Shown here one piece after another: positions 1-9,900 of a stretch of DNA of 45,462 nt; position 1 is the first letter of the stretch; each line of letters opens with the position of its first letter. A program made the translations under genes and the position numbers. This DNA is from Neobacillus niacini (GTDB lineage Bacteria > Bacillota > Bacilli > Bacillales > Cytobacillaceae). Under the pieces are notes generated by a model that saw only the letters and a list, made by a program, of their open reading frames with translations, was not told where the DNA came from and did not search any database. The stretch lies in NCBI RefSeq assembly GCF_000759675.1, contig NZ_BAWM01000046.1:1-45462 (forward strand), given 5' to 3'.

Positions 1-1
1 T

Positions 2-115
2 CATTCTATTTATAGAGGTTATGAAATCCTGCGAATAAGTGAGCATTCAAGAGATATTCGTATCAAACTGAGGGAGTTGAAGAATGACTTAAAAAAGCAT
101 CGGCTTTATAACTGA
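2..115 (+). CDS. C-terminal fragment of an unknown gene (cut by window edge)
   Basis: An open frame enters from before the window and gives 37 residues before TGA at 113-115. The tail is charged and basic (ending KNDLKKHRLYN) and has no recognisable motif. A hairpin terminator overlaps its last codons, which supports a real gene end. The family cannot be named from this fragment. Confidence 0.5.
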   Translation, partial: HSIYRGYEILRISEHSRDIRIKLRELKNDLKKHRLYN

Positions 116-124
116 TGCTTTTTC
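92..124 (+). terminator. Rho-independent terminator overlapping a stop codon
   Basis: AAAAAGCATC (92-101) pairs with GATGCTTTTT (114-123) around a 12-nt loop and runs into T residues. It ends the partial gene at the window edge. Confidence 0.75.
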
Positions 125-185
125 AACTTTATGATATGGAATTTGCAATTTCCACTAATATCTTGGGTGTAACTTTACCAGATAT

Positions 186-326
186 TCAACAGCCATATTC
201 TATTGGAATCCATTTCTTCTTTTCCACTAACCTTGTAACTAGCAAGGCACAAACATAGTAAGCAATAATTTCTATAAAATTCCTTCTAAAGCTACCGCTT
301 AACTGAGCATAGATGAGTCGTTTCAT
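186..326 (-). CDS. Possible small membrane-associated ORF or decayed gene tail (46 aa)
   Basis: A 46-codon frame with a plausible composition: a basic start (MKRLIYAQ), then one hydrophobic helix (IIAYYVCALLV) and a basic end. It overlaps the end of the 45-codon ORF upstream in another frame. The two could be one gene split by an indel. There is no clear ribosome-binding site and no family is recognised. The upstream operon context is the only support. Confidence 0.2.
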   Translation of the reverse strand: MKRLIYAQLSGSFRRNFIEIIAYYVCALLVTRLVEKKKWIPIEYGC

Positions 327-429
327 TCTTTTTATGACCAATTAAACTTTGTATAAACTTCTCATTCTTTATCTCATCCGCCATAAAGCGTATAAGCGAT
401 CCCAGTACCTCATAAACATCAATTCTCAT
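292..429 (-). CDS. Small hypothetical protein (45 aa) coupled to DUF3021 gene
   Basis: The ATG at 429-427 overlaps the TGA of the DUF3021 gene as ATGA, the same arrangement as between the two genes upstream, so it may be a third translationally coupled cistron. The product begins MRIDVYEVLGSLIRFMADE, is mostly polar-helical, and has no motif known to me. The frame stops at TAG 292-294, where another frame (186-326) continues with coding-like sequence, so a frameshifted longer gene is possible. Confidence 0.35.
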   Translation of the reverse strand: MRIDVYEVLGSLIRFMADEIKNEKFIQSLIGHKKNETTHLCSVKR

Positions 430-836
430 AGTTTCTTTAAATCATCATTTAATTTCCGTGCTTGATTTTTGAAGTAAAGATAAAATGCAACCCAAAAGAT
501 CGTATAGACGACAATGGAAATTAAGAGTGTTAACAAAATGTTGGTAATATTAAATGGGATCCAGCCAATCGTGAGTGCCAAGATGAGGTATAGGATTATG
601 ATGGTTAAAAAATGGAGAATCGTCTGCTGCGATAGTTTCAAATTCCTGTTTTCAAAGTATAAGGGACTGACTGTAAAAAACCAGCCACAAAGAGCGGAAC
701 CGATGGAGTTTTTCAAAAATAATGGTCCATCTATCATTTCGAAGCCACCGAAAAGGATATATAAATTGGTGAATAAAACCGCAATAAAGCATCCGAAGAA
801 AATACCAATAAAACTGCGGATTATAAATGTTTTCAT
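426..836 (-). CDS. DUF3021 family membrane protein
   Basis: A 136-residue integral membrane protein with four predicted helices (about residues 5-29, 43-60, 72-93 and 100-123) and a basic, charged C-terminus (KNQARKLNDDLKKL). Size and topology fit DUF3021, whose genes commonly sit directly after a small LytTR DNA-binding protein gene in Firmicutes. In that arrangement the membrane protein is thought to modulate or be regulated by the LytTR partner. Its ATG overlaps the TGA of the LytTR gene (ATGA), and its ribosome-binding site AGGAGG lies inside the LytTR C-terminus, so the two are translationally coupled. The biochemical role is unknown. Confidence 0.85.
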   Translation of the reverse strand: MKTFIIRSFIGIFFGCFIAVLFTNLYILFGGFEMIDGPLFLKNSIGSALCGWFFTVSPLYFENRNLKLSQQTILHFLTIIILYLILALTIGWIPFNITNILLTLLISIVVYTIFWVAFYLYFKNQARKLNDDLKKL

Positions 837-1291
837 TCTACTTTCCTCCTGTTCAATTTTAGAGCTTCTTTAATCGCAGGGACATAGGTGCGAGACACAT
901 ATTCTTTCTTTCCTGATTTGAAGTAAACGCAGAGTGTACCATTAAATGATGCTTCAAATCGGCTTAATTGATTTAAATTGGCGATAACCGATTTAGACAG
1001 GCGGATAAATTTTTTATAAGGGAGCAGGGCCTCGAGCTCATATAACTTCTCTTTTAAAATAAAAGAATCTATTTCCGTTACGGCGATAATATGATCGTTT
1101 TCAGTATGAAAATAGTGGATGTCATCCGGTTTAAGAATATGTTGCATTTCTCCCTTTTTTCCAATCAGGAATTGTTGCTCTCTACCATAGATGAAGTCAA
1201 TTAATTCCTGTATATGTTCATCCAACTCAGGTCCTTCGATGGTAACTCTTGTTTCTTTAAGTGATTTGTCAATATTAAGGAAAAGTTTCAA
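833..1291 (-). CDS. LytTR family transcriptional regulator
   Basis: A 152-residue protein with no receiver domain. Roughly residues 45-150 form a LytTR DNA-binding domain: the stretch around DIHYFHTENDHIIAVT, the YELEALLPYKKFIRLSKSVIANL core and the terminal FKSGKKEYVSRTYVPAIKEAL are characteristic. Such one-domain regulators bind direct repeats upstream of their own operon. The start is TTG at 1291-1289, preceded by AAGAGGTG at good distance; no ATG fits. It heads a coupled operon with the DUF3021 gene and is probably autoregulated, though no operator could be assigned by eye. Confidence 0.88.
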   Translation of the reverse strand: MKLFLNIDKSLKETRVTIEGPELDEHIQELIDFIYGREQQFLIGKKGEMQHILKPDDIHYFHTENDHIIAVTEIDSFILKEKLYELEALLPYKKFIRLSKSVIANLNQLSRFEASFNGTLCVYFKSGKKEYVSRTYVPAIKEALKLNRRKVE

Positions 1292-1320
1292 ATTTCAGAC
1301 ACCTCTTTTCACCTAAAAGT

Positions 1321-1350
1321 ATAATCGTTTCTGCTCTCGATGTCTGTCAA
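1321..1350 (-). promoter_or_regulatory. Candidate sigma-A promoter for the LytTR-DUF3021 operon
   Basis: On the minus strand TTGACA (1350-1345) is followed after 18 nt by GATTAT (1326-1321). The predicted transcript starts about 20 nt before the TTG start codon. The -35 is perfect and the -10 is weak. Confidence 0.5.
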
Positions 1351-1616
1351 TATCTGTTCTTATAATTCCCTCCTCTCATTGACTTTCTAATCAAATTGTA
1401 TGATGAAATTCCTTTCAAGTCTGCATTATTCCAGTAAGTGGAATAAAAGTGAAGGGTAACTTGTGGAAAATAGTTGGTGACTTACATAAAAGGAATCCCT
1501 TAACGAAAACAACAATTTGTTTAGTTATAAAGAAAGGCATAAACCTTCAACTGTGAGAGAGGAATGGTTACAGTATTTTTGATGAGAACTATTCATTACT
1601 TTGTGAAGTATTGTAC

Positions 1617-1671
1617 TTAAAGTAACGGGTGCATTACTTTAACATCAGGCTGCCATTATGGTGGCTTTTTC
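1617..1671. repeat. Double-hairpin intergenic element
   Basis: Two adjacent structures lie in a gene-free stretch. The first is a 9-bp perfect inverted repeat, TTAAAGTAA / TTACTTTAA, around an 8-nt loop (1617-1642). The second is a GC hairpin, GCTGCCA-tta-TGGTGGC with two G-U pairs (1650-1666), followed by a T-rich run. There is no gene directly upstream on the plus strand for it to terminate, so it may be the remnant end of a lost gene or a dispersed repeat. The rest of 1351-1700 shows nothing I can name. Confidence 0.5.
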
Positions 1672-1705
1672 TTTTGTACTGTATGCAGGATAGTTTAATA
1701 AGGCG

Positions 1706-1734
1706 TTGAATATTTAATTAGTGCAATTTATTAT
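1706..1734 (+). promoter_or_regulatory. Candidate sigma-A promoter
   Basis: TTGAAT (1706-1711), a 17-nt spacer, then TATTAT (1729-1734). It precedes the frameshifted gene that starts at 1762. Confidence 0.45.
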
Positions 1735-1761
1735 GATGGGATAATAAGGGGGAATTGGTGA

Positions 1762-2357
1762 ATGGCTATAGTTCGATTTATAAAGGAAGAGGACAAACAC
1801 AGATATTATAGATTGGCGAGAAGGAAACCCCCAAGGTTTTCAAACTCTTTTTTGTAGTAAAGTATGCCGCGGTTGAGATGGATCCCCTTACAGATGCATT
1901 GACCTATGCACCTAATCTAGCTCGATTCCTTCCGTTAGTGCAACTTCATATAAATGAAGATCCTGAACGGATGAGACGTATTCAATGTGCATTGACAAAG
2001 TTGACGAATCCAGGTACTGACGATACGTACTTTCAAAGGGGCTCACTTAGTCAAATCTCCGGCGGTCTGAAAGGTTTGACTGATGAACAGATTCTTACTA
2101 TCGCTAGAAATATTATGCACTCCCTTCGAAGAGATATTGCAAATAATAACCCTAATGGGTTTCTAGTACCGAACGACGTAGTGATACAAAATCTTCTTCG
2201 CTGGGAAGAGAATGTCCGGCATACTAAGAACAAATTAGTAGAAAGAATAGCGGTGGAAGGAGCAGCTGCAGGCCAAGTGCATAAGTCTGTAGCACGGTAC
2301 ATTTCACGGAATGAGGACAATGCAAATAGTATTTTGAGTTGTTTCAAGGGTACTTGA
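1762..2357 (+). pseudogene. Unknown gene with a one-base frameshift in a C5 run
   Basis: ATG at 1762 has a good ribosome-binding site (AAGGGGG) and reads MAIVRFIKEEDKHRYYRLAR before stopping at 1855-1857. The frame shifted by -1 from the C5 run (1828-1832) reads on without a stop through ATG 1878 to TAG 2355-2357. It gives a joined protein of about 198 residues. The ATG at 1878 has no ribosome-binding site, which favours the joined gene. The long part (159 residues from 1878) is soluble and helical and matches no family I know. It may be a pseudogene, a sequencing indel or, less likely, programmed frameshifting. Alternatively the downstream frame could be expressed alone. Confidence 0.6.
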
Positions 2358-2404
2358 TAGAAAAATCGAAGCAGTACGTACATGTTATTTTATGGTTATG
2401 GGGT

Positions 2405-2445
2405 CAGTCTCCCGCTAAAAATACTGGGGTGGGGGACTGTCTTCA
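2405..2445 (+). terminator. Hairpin terminator after the frameshifted gene
   Basis: CAGTCTCCC (2405-2413) pairs imperfectly with GGGGGACTG (2431-2439), followed by TCTTCATTTT. Confidence 0.55.
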
Positions 2446-2462
2446 TTTTGGCGAATGAACGA

Positions 2463-2498
2463 CTGTCACCACCTAATAAATTTATTAGGTGGTGACAG
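2463..2498. repeat. 36-bp perfect palindrome between convergent genes
   Basis: CTGTCACCACCTAATAAA (2463-2480) is followed immediately by its exact reverse complement (2481-2498). There is no spacer and no T-tract on either side. It lies between convergent genes and could act as a bidirectional terminator, but a perfect palindrome without a loop also resembles dispersed palindromic elements of Bacillaceae intergenic regions. Confidence 0.85.
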
Positions 2499-2554
2499 AA
2501 ACCTATTATGATATTCATTTTTTCTTAGGTTGAATCATATACGAAAAGCAATTT

Positions 2555-5500
2555 TTACAGGTGAATGATATCCATATAGACGATACGTTGATAAGTTTCC
2601 GTTGGTTGTGCACCGTAAAATACATCCATTTCTTTAACAACCAGTCGGAATGGATATCCTCGATTTTCCTCTGGAATAGCTACTTGGCCTTCCCATATGA
2701 CCACACCATTTGCATCAGGGGGGCCTGGGTGGAGCACGATTTCATCAAAGTTCGGCACGTCCTCCCACCCGATGGTCTCATCTACCATCTCCGCCAGTTG
2801 TCGTTGCAGTTGGATATTCATCAAACTCGTAGCAGATTCTACCGTGTTGATTGGTACGTTTTGGTTCTTTTTCGAATAAGTTACACCGCTTACGGAGACA
2901 TTGTAGGCGCCGGGATGATTTGGATCCCGTGTTACGGTTAAAGAACGATCCGGTGACGTTTGAACGATGTCGGCAAGCACTACGGGTGAGATGCGTAAAT
3001 CTTCAGGAACTGGATTTGTTAAGATCAACGATTTTGGCTGGAATCGGACAAGGGCTAGGCGGATAAATGGGTAGTAGGCATTGCCGGTATCAAGTTCTAG
3101 GTCACAATACCTCATCTTGCGTTCACGATCCCAATCGACGTCGAAGCAAACGACCTTTACAGCTTGATTTGGGAGTTCAAACAAAGGAGCATCATAAACC
3201 CCTTTATAATTCTTAAAATCTGCTATGGTCGGCAGTGGAAGTCCGGGTGATTCACGGATTGGGTCTTGCCCCCAAAAAGTCAAATAACTGTAAATTTCTT
3301 CCATTAGATTGGGTACTTTATTTTCAACTAACACAACCCCCAGCATCTCACCGTCTCCGGAAGACCACCAAGTGCGGTCAAGATAAATCCGAACCCCTCC
3401 TTTTCGCACACTTGTCACTTTGCCAACATTATCATTCATTTGCTGCCAAGAAAAAGTAGGCAAGACGTATTTAACTAAAGGCTTAGAAGGCCTAGCGGTG
3501 CTAAGGATGTCTATTTCAATCTCTTTAGTGTCGCGGACAAGGCTCTCGTTTGGCATGCTTGGTGAGAAGTACTCACGGAATCGTGTTGTCGCCCTGACTT
3601 TGTAACGGACACGCCTGTACTTCGTATCGCCAAATCCATGTTTCCCTACTTTGCTTGCCAAATTGATTTGTTCCTGTATTTCCGGAGTTGCTGGTTCTTC
3701 TTTTAGCAAGGTCTCATAGATCGTTTTCGCTTCATAACTGTTGAAGACCAAGCGTGATTCATTAGGTTCCAAACGTAAGGCATTCGGGTTCCTTTTCACA
3801 ATTACTTCTTTACCGTGGTCCAGCCAAATTGGTAATTCCATCACATGATCACGGAAGGGGACGGGTTCTAAGTCTGGTTCCGGTTTTGTTAGGTCATCCA
3901 CTCTTTCTGACCATTCGGCAAGAATATCCACCTTGGAAGTGCTGGGGATATGAACATAGAAATTTCCATAAAGATAGGCTTCGGTGCTATTCTTCTCACG
4001 TGGTCTTATTTGCAGTAAAGGCTGTGAAGGAAAATCGAGCGGCTGCTGAACAGCGTGAACAAGACTAATCTCCCGAAAAGGGGTGAACAACCAGTTGCGG
4101 CCGGCATAGATTTCTTTTTCCAGTTTCACCAGTTCCTCATTGGTCCAATTGGCTTTGTCTTCTTTCACCCACTGCAAAAGCCCCATATCTGGAAGATTTC
4201 CTCCAAATGTAGAGCTGACGCGAATATTGGTTGTGATACTTGCCTTAGGCAGATAGATTGTCAGAACGCGGGTTCTTTCATCCCACAGAGGTACATTAGA
4301 GCCTTCAACGATACGAATGCGGAATGATTTTGCTTCATACCAAGTTTTTCCTTTTACCTCTACGAAAAAGAAATCTTCGGGATTACCACCGGGAAGCCCT
4401 TGAAACATTACCCCCGAAATCCATGGTTCCGGCAAGTAAGGAAGGATCAGTTGCTCCTCGGTATGAACAGCATAGCCATCGGTCGAAGAAGAATCAGAAT
4501 TGGTGCGAATAAAGCGAACGGACGGTGATGATACATCATTGAACGATCCGGACTCACGTGCAGCCAAGTAATAGACATTCTGGATGACATGGCGAATCTG
4601 AGCCGGAGCCATGCCGCTATACTTAGCATCAATGGCTTCATCGAGCAGTCCATGCTCCTCTATCAGTTGAAGTGAGGCTTTCGGCGGTGCAACATGCCTC
4701 TCGTTAAAAGGCAGATAGATAGGGCGGGCTGCCGCATATTCTTCTGCGGTTTGGTTATAGTTGCTTCGAATCACGAGCCTCTCTAATGATTCACCTTCCG
4801 CATAGGCGGTTGTATCCGGATTATACAGGTTGCCACTTGGACTATATAGCTGTCTCGGAACAAGCTCCGGAGGATTGACGGGATCAAAACGGAGGTACTT
4901 AAGGGTACCGATCGCTGTCTGATTAAGCCCTAATGCTGCTTCAATCTTTTGTGATTCGTCCATCGCTGGTCCATTTCCTGCTAAATCAACGGTTCGGACA
5001 CGGAATGTATATTCATTTCCAAACCTGAGACGAGGCAAGGTACCAGGCACGACGGAAAAGTTTGTCTCTAGTCCAAGCTTTGTCATCGCTGTGTTATTCA
5101 CTTTCTGCGGCATGGTATCAGGTTGGCTAGGATTAGGCGCGCTAGCCGTACTGCTAATGCTTTTGCCGGGGCGGGGTGCTGATAAACTCCAGCCTTGCCA
5201 AGTGAAAAGGGACTCGTGAATATAAAGTTCGCTAACGGGACCCGTATTAGGAGTACTAGTGACGCTAGGCTGAATAAAACCCTCATCCATAAACTCCAAG
5301 TAATTTGCTACATTCAACAGGTAATATTGACCAAAACGCCGGTGCAAAGAATTTCGATTATGATATTGATCAATCACATCTAGTCGATACCCGCGTAAAA
5401 GATCTTCTGCATAGAGGGGATCTTCCAGTTTAGGCGGACCGGCATTTAGCATCCCATTCAATTTGTTCGAGCGGTTAAAAATATCGTTTAAATTGTTGGC

Positions 5501-6940
5501 ATTCTTATTCCGTACAACCGAGATACCGCCGTTACGCAGAGGAGAGACACCCGCCTTTTCTTCTGTATCAATGGGTTTGTCGTTTATCCCTTTAGCCTTT
5601 TGAGCCGCAACGGTTGCGGCAAGGTTCAAGGTCTTGAGTGCAGCACCATCCACATCGACTTGAACCAATTCAATCTCCTCTTTTTTTGGAATCCAGATTC
5701 CCCCGTCAAGTTCATTTGTTTGAGAGTGGGCCGTAAATAGGGTGAGACCATTTTTCTCCTGATAATTATATGCCGTCCATGGACAATAATCTTCCGACGA
5801 GGATGTTGGACGGTTTTGAAAAGAAGACTGACCTCCATTCCCGGAAGATTGCCCGTTTTGAAAAGAAGACTGACCGTTATTTTGCTGAGTATTGAACTGA
5901 GAGAACCATTTGGGCACGATACGCATTTTAAATGTGCCGGTATTGTTATTTGTTTTTGGTATCGCATCAGCCGGAATATAAAAGTCTATCACCAGGCCTA
6001 AGCGGCGCAAAATCTCAGGATAATCACCTAAGGCTGAGAGCATTTGATGAAAGTCGATTTCTTTCTCAAAGTGAGCTTTGGCTTCAGGGCCCTCAGGCAT
6101 GGCAGCAGGCTGAGCATCGGCTGGTCGATAGTGATAGAGCATCGTACGGTAATACGCATCTTGAACATCCTGATTACGAGGGTCGCCGGGAAGTCGTACG
6201 ATTGGACCTTCCGGAGCCGGCGGACCCGCCGGAGGCTGTGGGCCGTTTGGACCCGGCGGAGTTGGCGGACCAACTGGGCCTGCAGGTGGTTCCGGAAGAA
6301 AAGGAAACTTAGGTATAATGGCATCTCCAGTCTTCCCTGAGATACGGCGTCTGCGGGCTGTGACTCTGGCTTCTTCAAGAGAATTATTCAACAGGGTGCT
6401 TAAGTCCTTTTCCGTTTTGATCCCACGAGCACGAAAGCGGTTGTGCAGTTCAACAAGTTCATTGATAAATCGATCTATACTCACACCGACTCCATTTGAA
6501 CCTCTAGGAGGAATCATAGGTGGCAGGTCATAGCGTGATTCTTTCATAAGCTTTTGATAAAAACTCTTCGTATACTCCAATACTTTTTTCACCGGATAAC
6601 TCACGATCGGCCGATTGGAATAGTCATCAAATTCATGCGGGTGAACAGGAATATCCGGCCGGAAAAGGGACTGCCATAGCGGTTGACTAGGAGGAGAGCT
6701 CACTCTGTGTGCCGGGATCACTTTCGTCTGTATTCCGTCATGCACCTCAACTGAAAATGTCGACCGTTCTGGCTGCATATGGTATGCCCAATTAAGAAAA
6801 TTTGGAAAAGATGCCAATGTTGTTTCTTGTTCCGAATATAAACGCGGATTTACATAAGCTGACAGTCGCAAATAGCGGTTGTTACCATCCATTGTCATTC
6901 CATTTGGGAGAGCAATCCAAAGAAGCCTTTGATTGACCAT
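2555..6940 (-). CDS. Giant uncharacterised protein, 1461 aa
   Basis: A very large protein without signal peptide, membrane helix or catalytic motif that I can name. It opens with LLWIALPNG and a beta-rich N-terminal segment (residues 1-80, with LRLSAYVNPRL). A Pro/Gly-rich linker follows at about 211-247 and a Gln/Asn/Ser-rich stretch with repeated NGQSSFQN at about 350-385. Mid-protein, near 640-655, is a fibronectin-like strand (EYTFRVRTVDLAGNG). The C-terminal third is rich in beta-type sequence. The start ATG at 6940 has the site AAAGGAG. It lies 45 nt after the roughly 1018-residue gene, so the two form an operon. From memory the LLWIALPNG opening recurs in large uncharacterised proteins of other bacterial phyla; I cannot verify this. 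The function is unknown. Confidence 0.9.
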   Translation of the reverse strand: MVNQRLLWIALPNGMTMDGNNRYLRLSAYVNPRLYSEQETTLASFPNFLNWAYHMQPERSTFSVEVHDGIQTKVIPAHRVSSPPSQPLWQSLFRPDIPVHPHEFDDYSNRPIVSYPVKKVLEYTKSFYQKLMKESRYDLPPMIPPRGSNGVGVSIDRFINELVELHNRFRARGIKTEKDLSTLLNNSLEEARVTARRRRISGKTGDAIIPKFPFLPEPPAGPVGPPTPPGPNGPQPPAGPPAPEGPIVRLPGDPRNQDVQDAYYRTMLYHYRPADAQPAAMPEGPEAKAHFEKEIDFHQMLSALGDYPEILRRLGLVIDFYIPADAIPKTNNNTGTFKMRIVPKWFSQFNTQQNNGQSSFQNGQSSGNGGQSSFQNRPTSSSEDYCPWTAYNYQEKNGLTLFTAHSQTNELDGGIWIPKKEEIELVQVDVDGAALKTLNLAATVAAQKAKGINDKPIDTEEKAGVSPLRNGGISVVRNKNANNLNDIFNRSNKLNGMLNAGPPKLEDPLYAEDLLRGYRLDVIDQYHNRNSLHRRFGQYYLLNVANYLEFMDEGFIQPSVTSTPNTGPVSELYIHESLFTWQGWSLSAPRPGKSISSTASAPNPSQPDTMPQKVNNTAMTKLGLETNFSVVPGTLPRLRFGNEYTFRVRTVDLAGNGPAMDESQKIEAALGLNQTAIGTLKYLRFDPVNPPELVPRQLYSPSGNLYNPDTTAYAEGESLERLVIRSNYNQTAEEYAAARPIYLPFNERHVAPPKASLQLIEEHGLLDEAIDAKYSGMAPAQIRHVIQNVYYLAARESGSFNDVSSPSVRFIRTNSDSSSTDGYAVHTEEQLILPYLPEPWISGVMFQGLPGGNPEDFFFVEVKGKTWYEAKSFRIRIVEGSNVPLWDERTRVLTIYLPKASITTNIRVSSTFGGNLPDMGLLQWVKEDKANWTNEELVKLEKEIYAGRNWLFTPFREISLVHAVQQPLDFPSQPLLQIRPREKNSTEAYLYGNFYVHIPSTSKVDILAEWSERVDDLTKPEPDLEPVPFRDHVMELPIWLDHGKEVIVKRNPNALRLEPNESRLVFNSYEAKTIYETLLKEEPATPEIQEQINLASKVGKHGFGDTKYRRVRYKVRATTRFREYFSPSMPNESLVRDTKEIEIDILSTARPSKPLVKYVLPTFSWQQMNDNVGKVTSVRKGGVRIYLDRTWWSSGDGEMLGVVLVENKVPNLMEEIYSYLTFWGQDPIRESPGLPLPTIADFKNYKGVYDAPLFELPNQAVKVVCFDVDWDRERKMRYCDLELDTGNAYYPFIRLALVRFQPKSLILTNPVPEDLRISPVVLADIVQTSPDRSLTVTRDPNHPGAYNVSVSGVTYSKKNQNVPINTVESATSLMNIQLQRQLAEMVDETIGWEDVPNFDEIVLHPGPPDANGVVIWEGQVAIPEENRGYPFRLVVKEMDVFYGAQPTETYQRIVYMDIIHL

Positions 6941-6985
6941 ACAAAACTCCTTTATCGTTAGTTTTATCGTAAAAAAATGAACTGT

Positions 6986-9900
6986 TTAGGCAAATGCCAT
7001 GCAATATTTTTCCCATTCAACGGGATAGCCGCCTGGGTGGTCAGGTCCCATGATTTGGGCAAAAGTAGGATCTCCTGCTGCTCCGGCGAATCTGCGCTCC
7101 ACCGTGAGGCTCACGCTTTTACTAAAAAAGGCGATCTTAACGCCAACCGTTAAAGAGGCCTGCCCCCAGACTTCCACTTTGCCATTTCCTTTCTCTCGGA
7201 TAGTGAGACCCATGTAGAATTCAACAGTCACTGAAACCAAACCTAGTACACTCACATTGCCGCCACACCGCAGGTAACCTGTTAGCTTTACTTCGTTCCC
7301 GGTCATCCCGAAATAAATCCCGGCCATCACATACACACCGCCACTGGCGACTCCAAGATTAATGCTGATGTTTCCGCCAAATTCGATCGATGCCTCAATC
7401 GTTTCAATTCCCTTCGCATTGAGTGCAAGAGCAAAGAAACCTCCACCAGCAAAACCGCTTACCGAGACATTGAATGGCTTCTGACGTTCAGAGACGGCAA
7501 ACCTTACACCGGCAGGCTGATCGACAAAGGGGAGAGATAGCGATGCCGAAAGATTGATATTCTGTAAGCTGAAAATACCGACACCGAAAGACGGAATCCC
7601 AAGCGTGAAGCCTGCCGTCACGCCGGTTGCTGTTACATTGACGAATGGCGGGTCGGAAAAGCCATTAGGCGGGATAATGTTTTTAAGGGTTTCAACAAAC
7701 TGCAGCGGCCCCTTGAATACGAGATCAAGCCTTTCCGCGTTGACATCCATTTTCTTCCCGTTCTCAGCCGTAAACCGTAACGATGATAATCTAAGCACCA
7801 ATGCATTGGCAAATTCTAAAGCAAACTCTCGTAGGGTACCAAGTATGATGTAGGTGGGAGGGCTGCCGTTGGGTGCCGTAACCATTTGTACATTGATGCT
7901 TAGCTGAGCATCGTTCGGAAAATTTGTTTCCCCTTTTAGTGTGAGAAAACTAAAGAATCCTTGTTTTAAGTCTTTAATTTTCGGCTTCCATAAATAGCGT
8001 GTTTCGATTGCATTATTTGGCAGGCGGCGATTCGTTAGCATAGGGGCTTCCAGTTTGAAATTAGGATCATTCAGTTTCTGGATTAGTTGGTCGGGTGTTA
8101 AATTTTTTTCCAATTCCTTGATTTTTAATGGATCAAAGTTTGCTACCACATCTAGAATATCCTTTAGTTCAATACCCCCTAGGAATTTGGCACCAGCAAA
8201 CATATTTCTGGGGTCGAACGTGCCTATTTTTATATCTTCTAGTTTAGCAACAGGGCCGAGCGCCCGCGATAACCCTTCAATAGATGTATTGGGTGTAATG
8301 AGACCGCCGGCCTTCTCTGTAGGTAAGGATAAATCCAGGTTTTGAGCAAGCTTCACAAAAACTTCACCTTTATTAGCTGCTCGATCAAAACCATTAACTA
8401 AATAAGCACGTTCATAGTTGATAGATTTTGTTTCAAATTTCCGGCCGGTAAACTGTTCAGCGGCAGGAATGTTGACTCCTGCTGACTCAATTTGTGGAAG
8501 AAACCTAGGGTTATAGTAAGCCAATTGATTTAACACATCTTCTTTTACACCTTCAACAAGCTGTGCATTAAAAGTTACTGTGTCTGTTTCAAGTGTGGTC
8601 TTACCCTTACTGTCATTCTCGGTTTTAGCATAGGCGATTGACTGGTGGTTTAATTGCGCACGTCGTAAATCCGAAGTTGTGTTATTATAGTCAATTACTT
8701 CGTTTTTCCAAGATATTCTCTTGTTCTTATTGATTGGAATACACTTAAGAGGTCTTTCAAAGGAAACTATGTTCCCATCCCAATCTTCTGCGACCATTTT
8801 GAAGCGAAAGAACTCCTCTCTATCTTGCACCTTGACTTTAGGCCAGAAAGATTCGCTTAGGCTTGCATTTTCAATGTGTGGAGTTGTAGTAGTGGTGATT
8901 TTTATCCATTTAAAAGGCATTTCACGTCGGTCGTGGAGGTACGCTGGTGCTAGAATTTCGTAATTTTTCTCAGGCTCTCGGACTTCAATGAATGAATATT
9001 TTCGTAGGACCGCATGCGCCCCTTTCACGTTTTGCCCGTTTGGAATAACATAAGGTTCAAATCGCCGTTCAGTAATGGTTATAATCGATACTGCATGCCC
9101 CGTATCACATAGAAAGGCCTTAGTAACGGTTTTAACAAATTGGTCTCTACCTTGGGTTATAATGTGGTGCCATCCTTCTAAGTCAAATAATGGATAACCA
9201 AGAGTTATATCAAAAACCGTAGGGTAATTCCATATACCCTCAAAGTTTGCCCATGCTCCTGCAGAAGAGAGCATCAGACGTCTTATATTTATGGGACTCG
9301 GAATGTATTTAAGTGGAATATGAAGACTCTTCAATTTATCCTTCCAAGCATCTTCACTCATGCCTCCGGGAAATTTTGGCAATGTAAAATCTGTTGTCAA
9401 GCGTACAATTTGCCTAAGATGATCCTCGGTTAGGGAAGGATTTTTATCTTCGAATGGGATAGAGCGATTAGACTTAGTAATGATGTGTGTAGTGCCGCCT
9501 TCACGGTAAGAGTTTTCGTTTTCTTTTTTCTTATCTCCGAGTTGTGTATGCCATAGCACAAATCGCCCATCATGTCCCTCAGGTCGAATGATATTATACC
9601 AGACACCAGATTCGACAGGAGAAAGATAGAGCCCTGTCGGGATTTCCAGTGCAGTCTTCCCTTCAAAAATCTTCGGGTCAGGTAGGGAATCTGGCAATGG
9701 GGAATCTGGTAGTTTTGGCACAACAGGTTTGTAATCCTTCCAGTTAAGCAGAGTTTCAAGCGTGAGCGGCCAGCTTTCTTGATAGTTTGGAAGCTCGAAC
9801 ACTAGGCGGCTTGGTCCGGAAAGCATGGCTTTGATTGGACTTACAAAAGGTTCACTTTCTTTAAAGACTTCTTCTACAATATGCTGTGGGGGAAAGTGAA

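Noticed and set aside
1384..1412. Plus-strand promoter TTGACT ... TATGAT
   Set aside because: The spacer is only 14 nt and no gene follows nearby.
5932..6378. Overlapping frames of about 100-126 codons on both strands inside the 1461-residue gene
   Set aside because: They are shadows caused by the Pro/Gly-rich linker; none has a ribosome-binding site.
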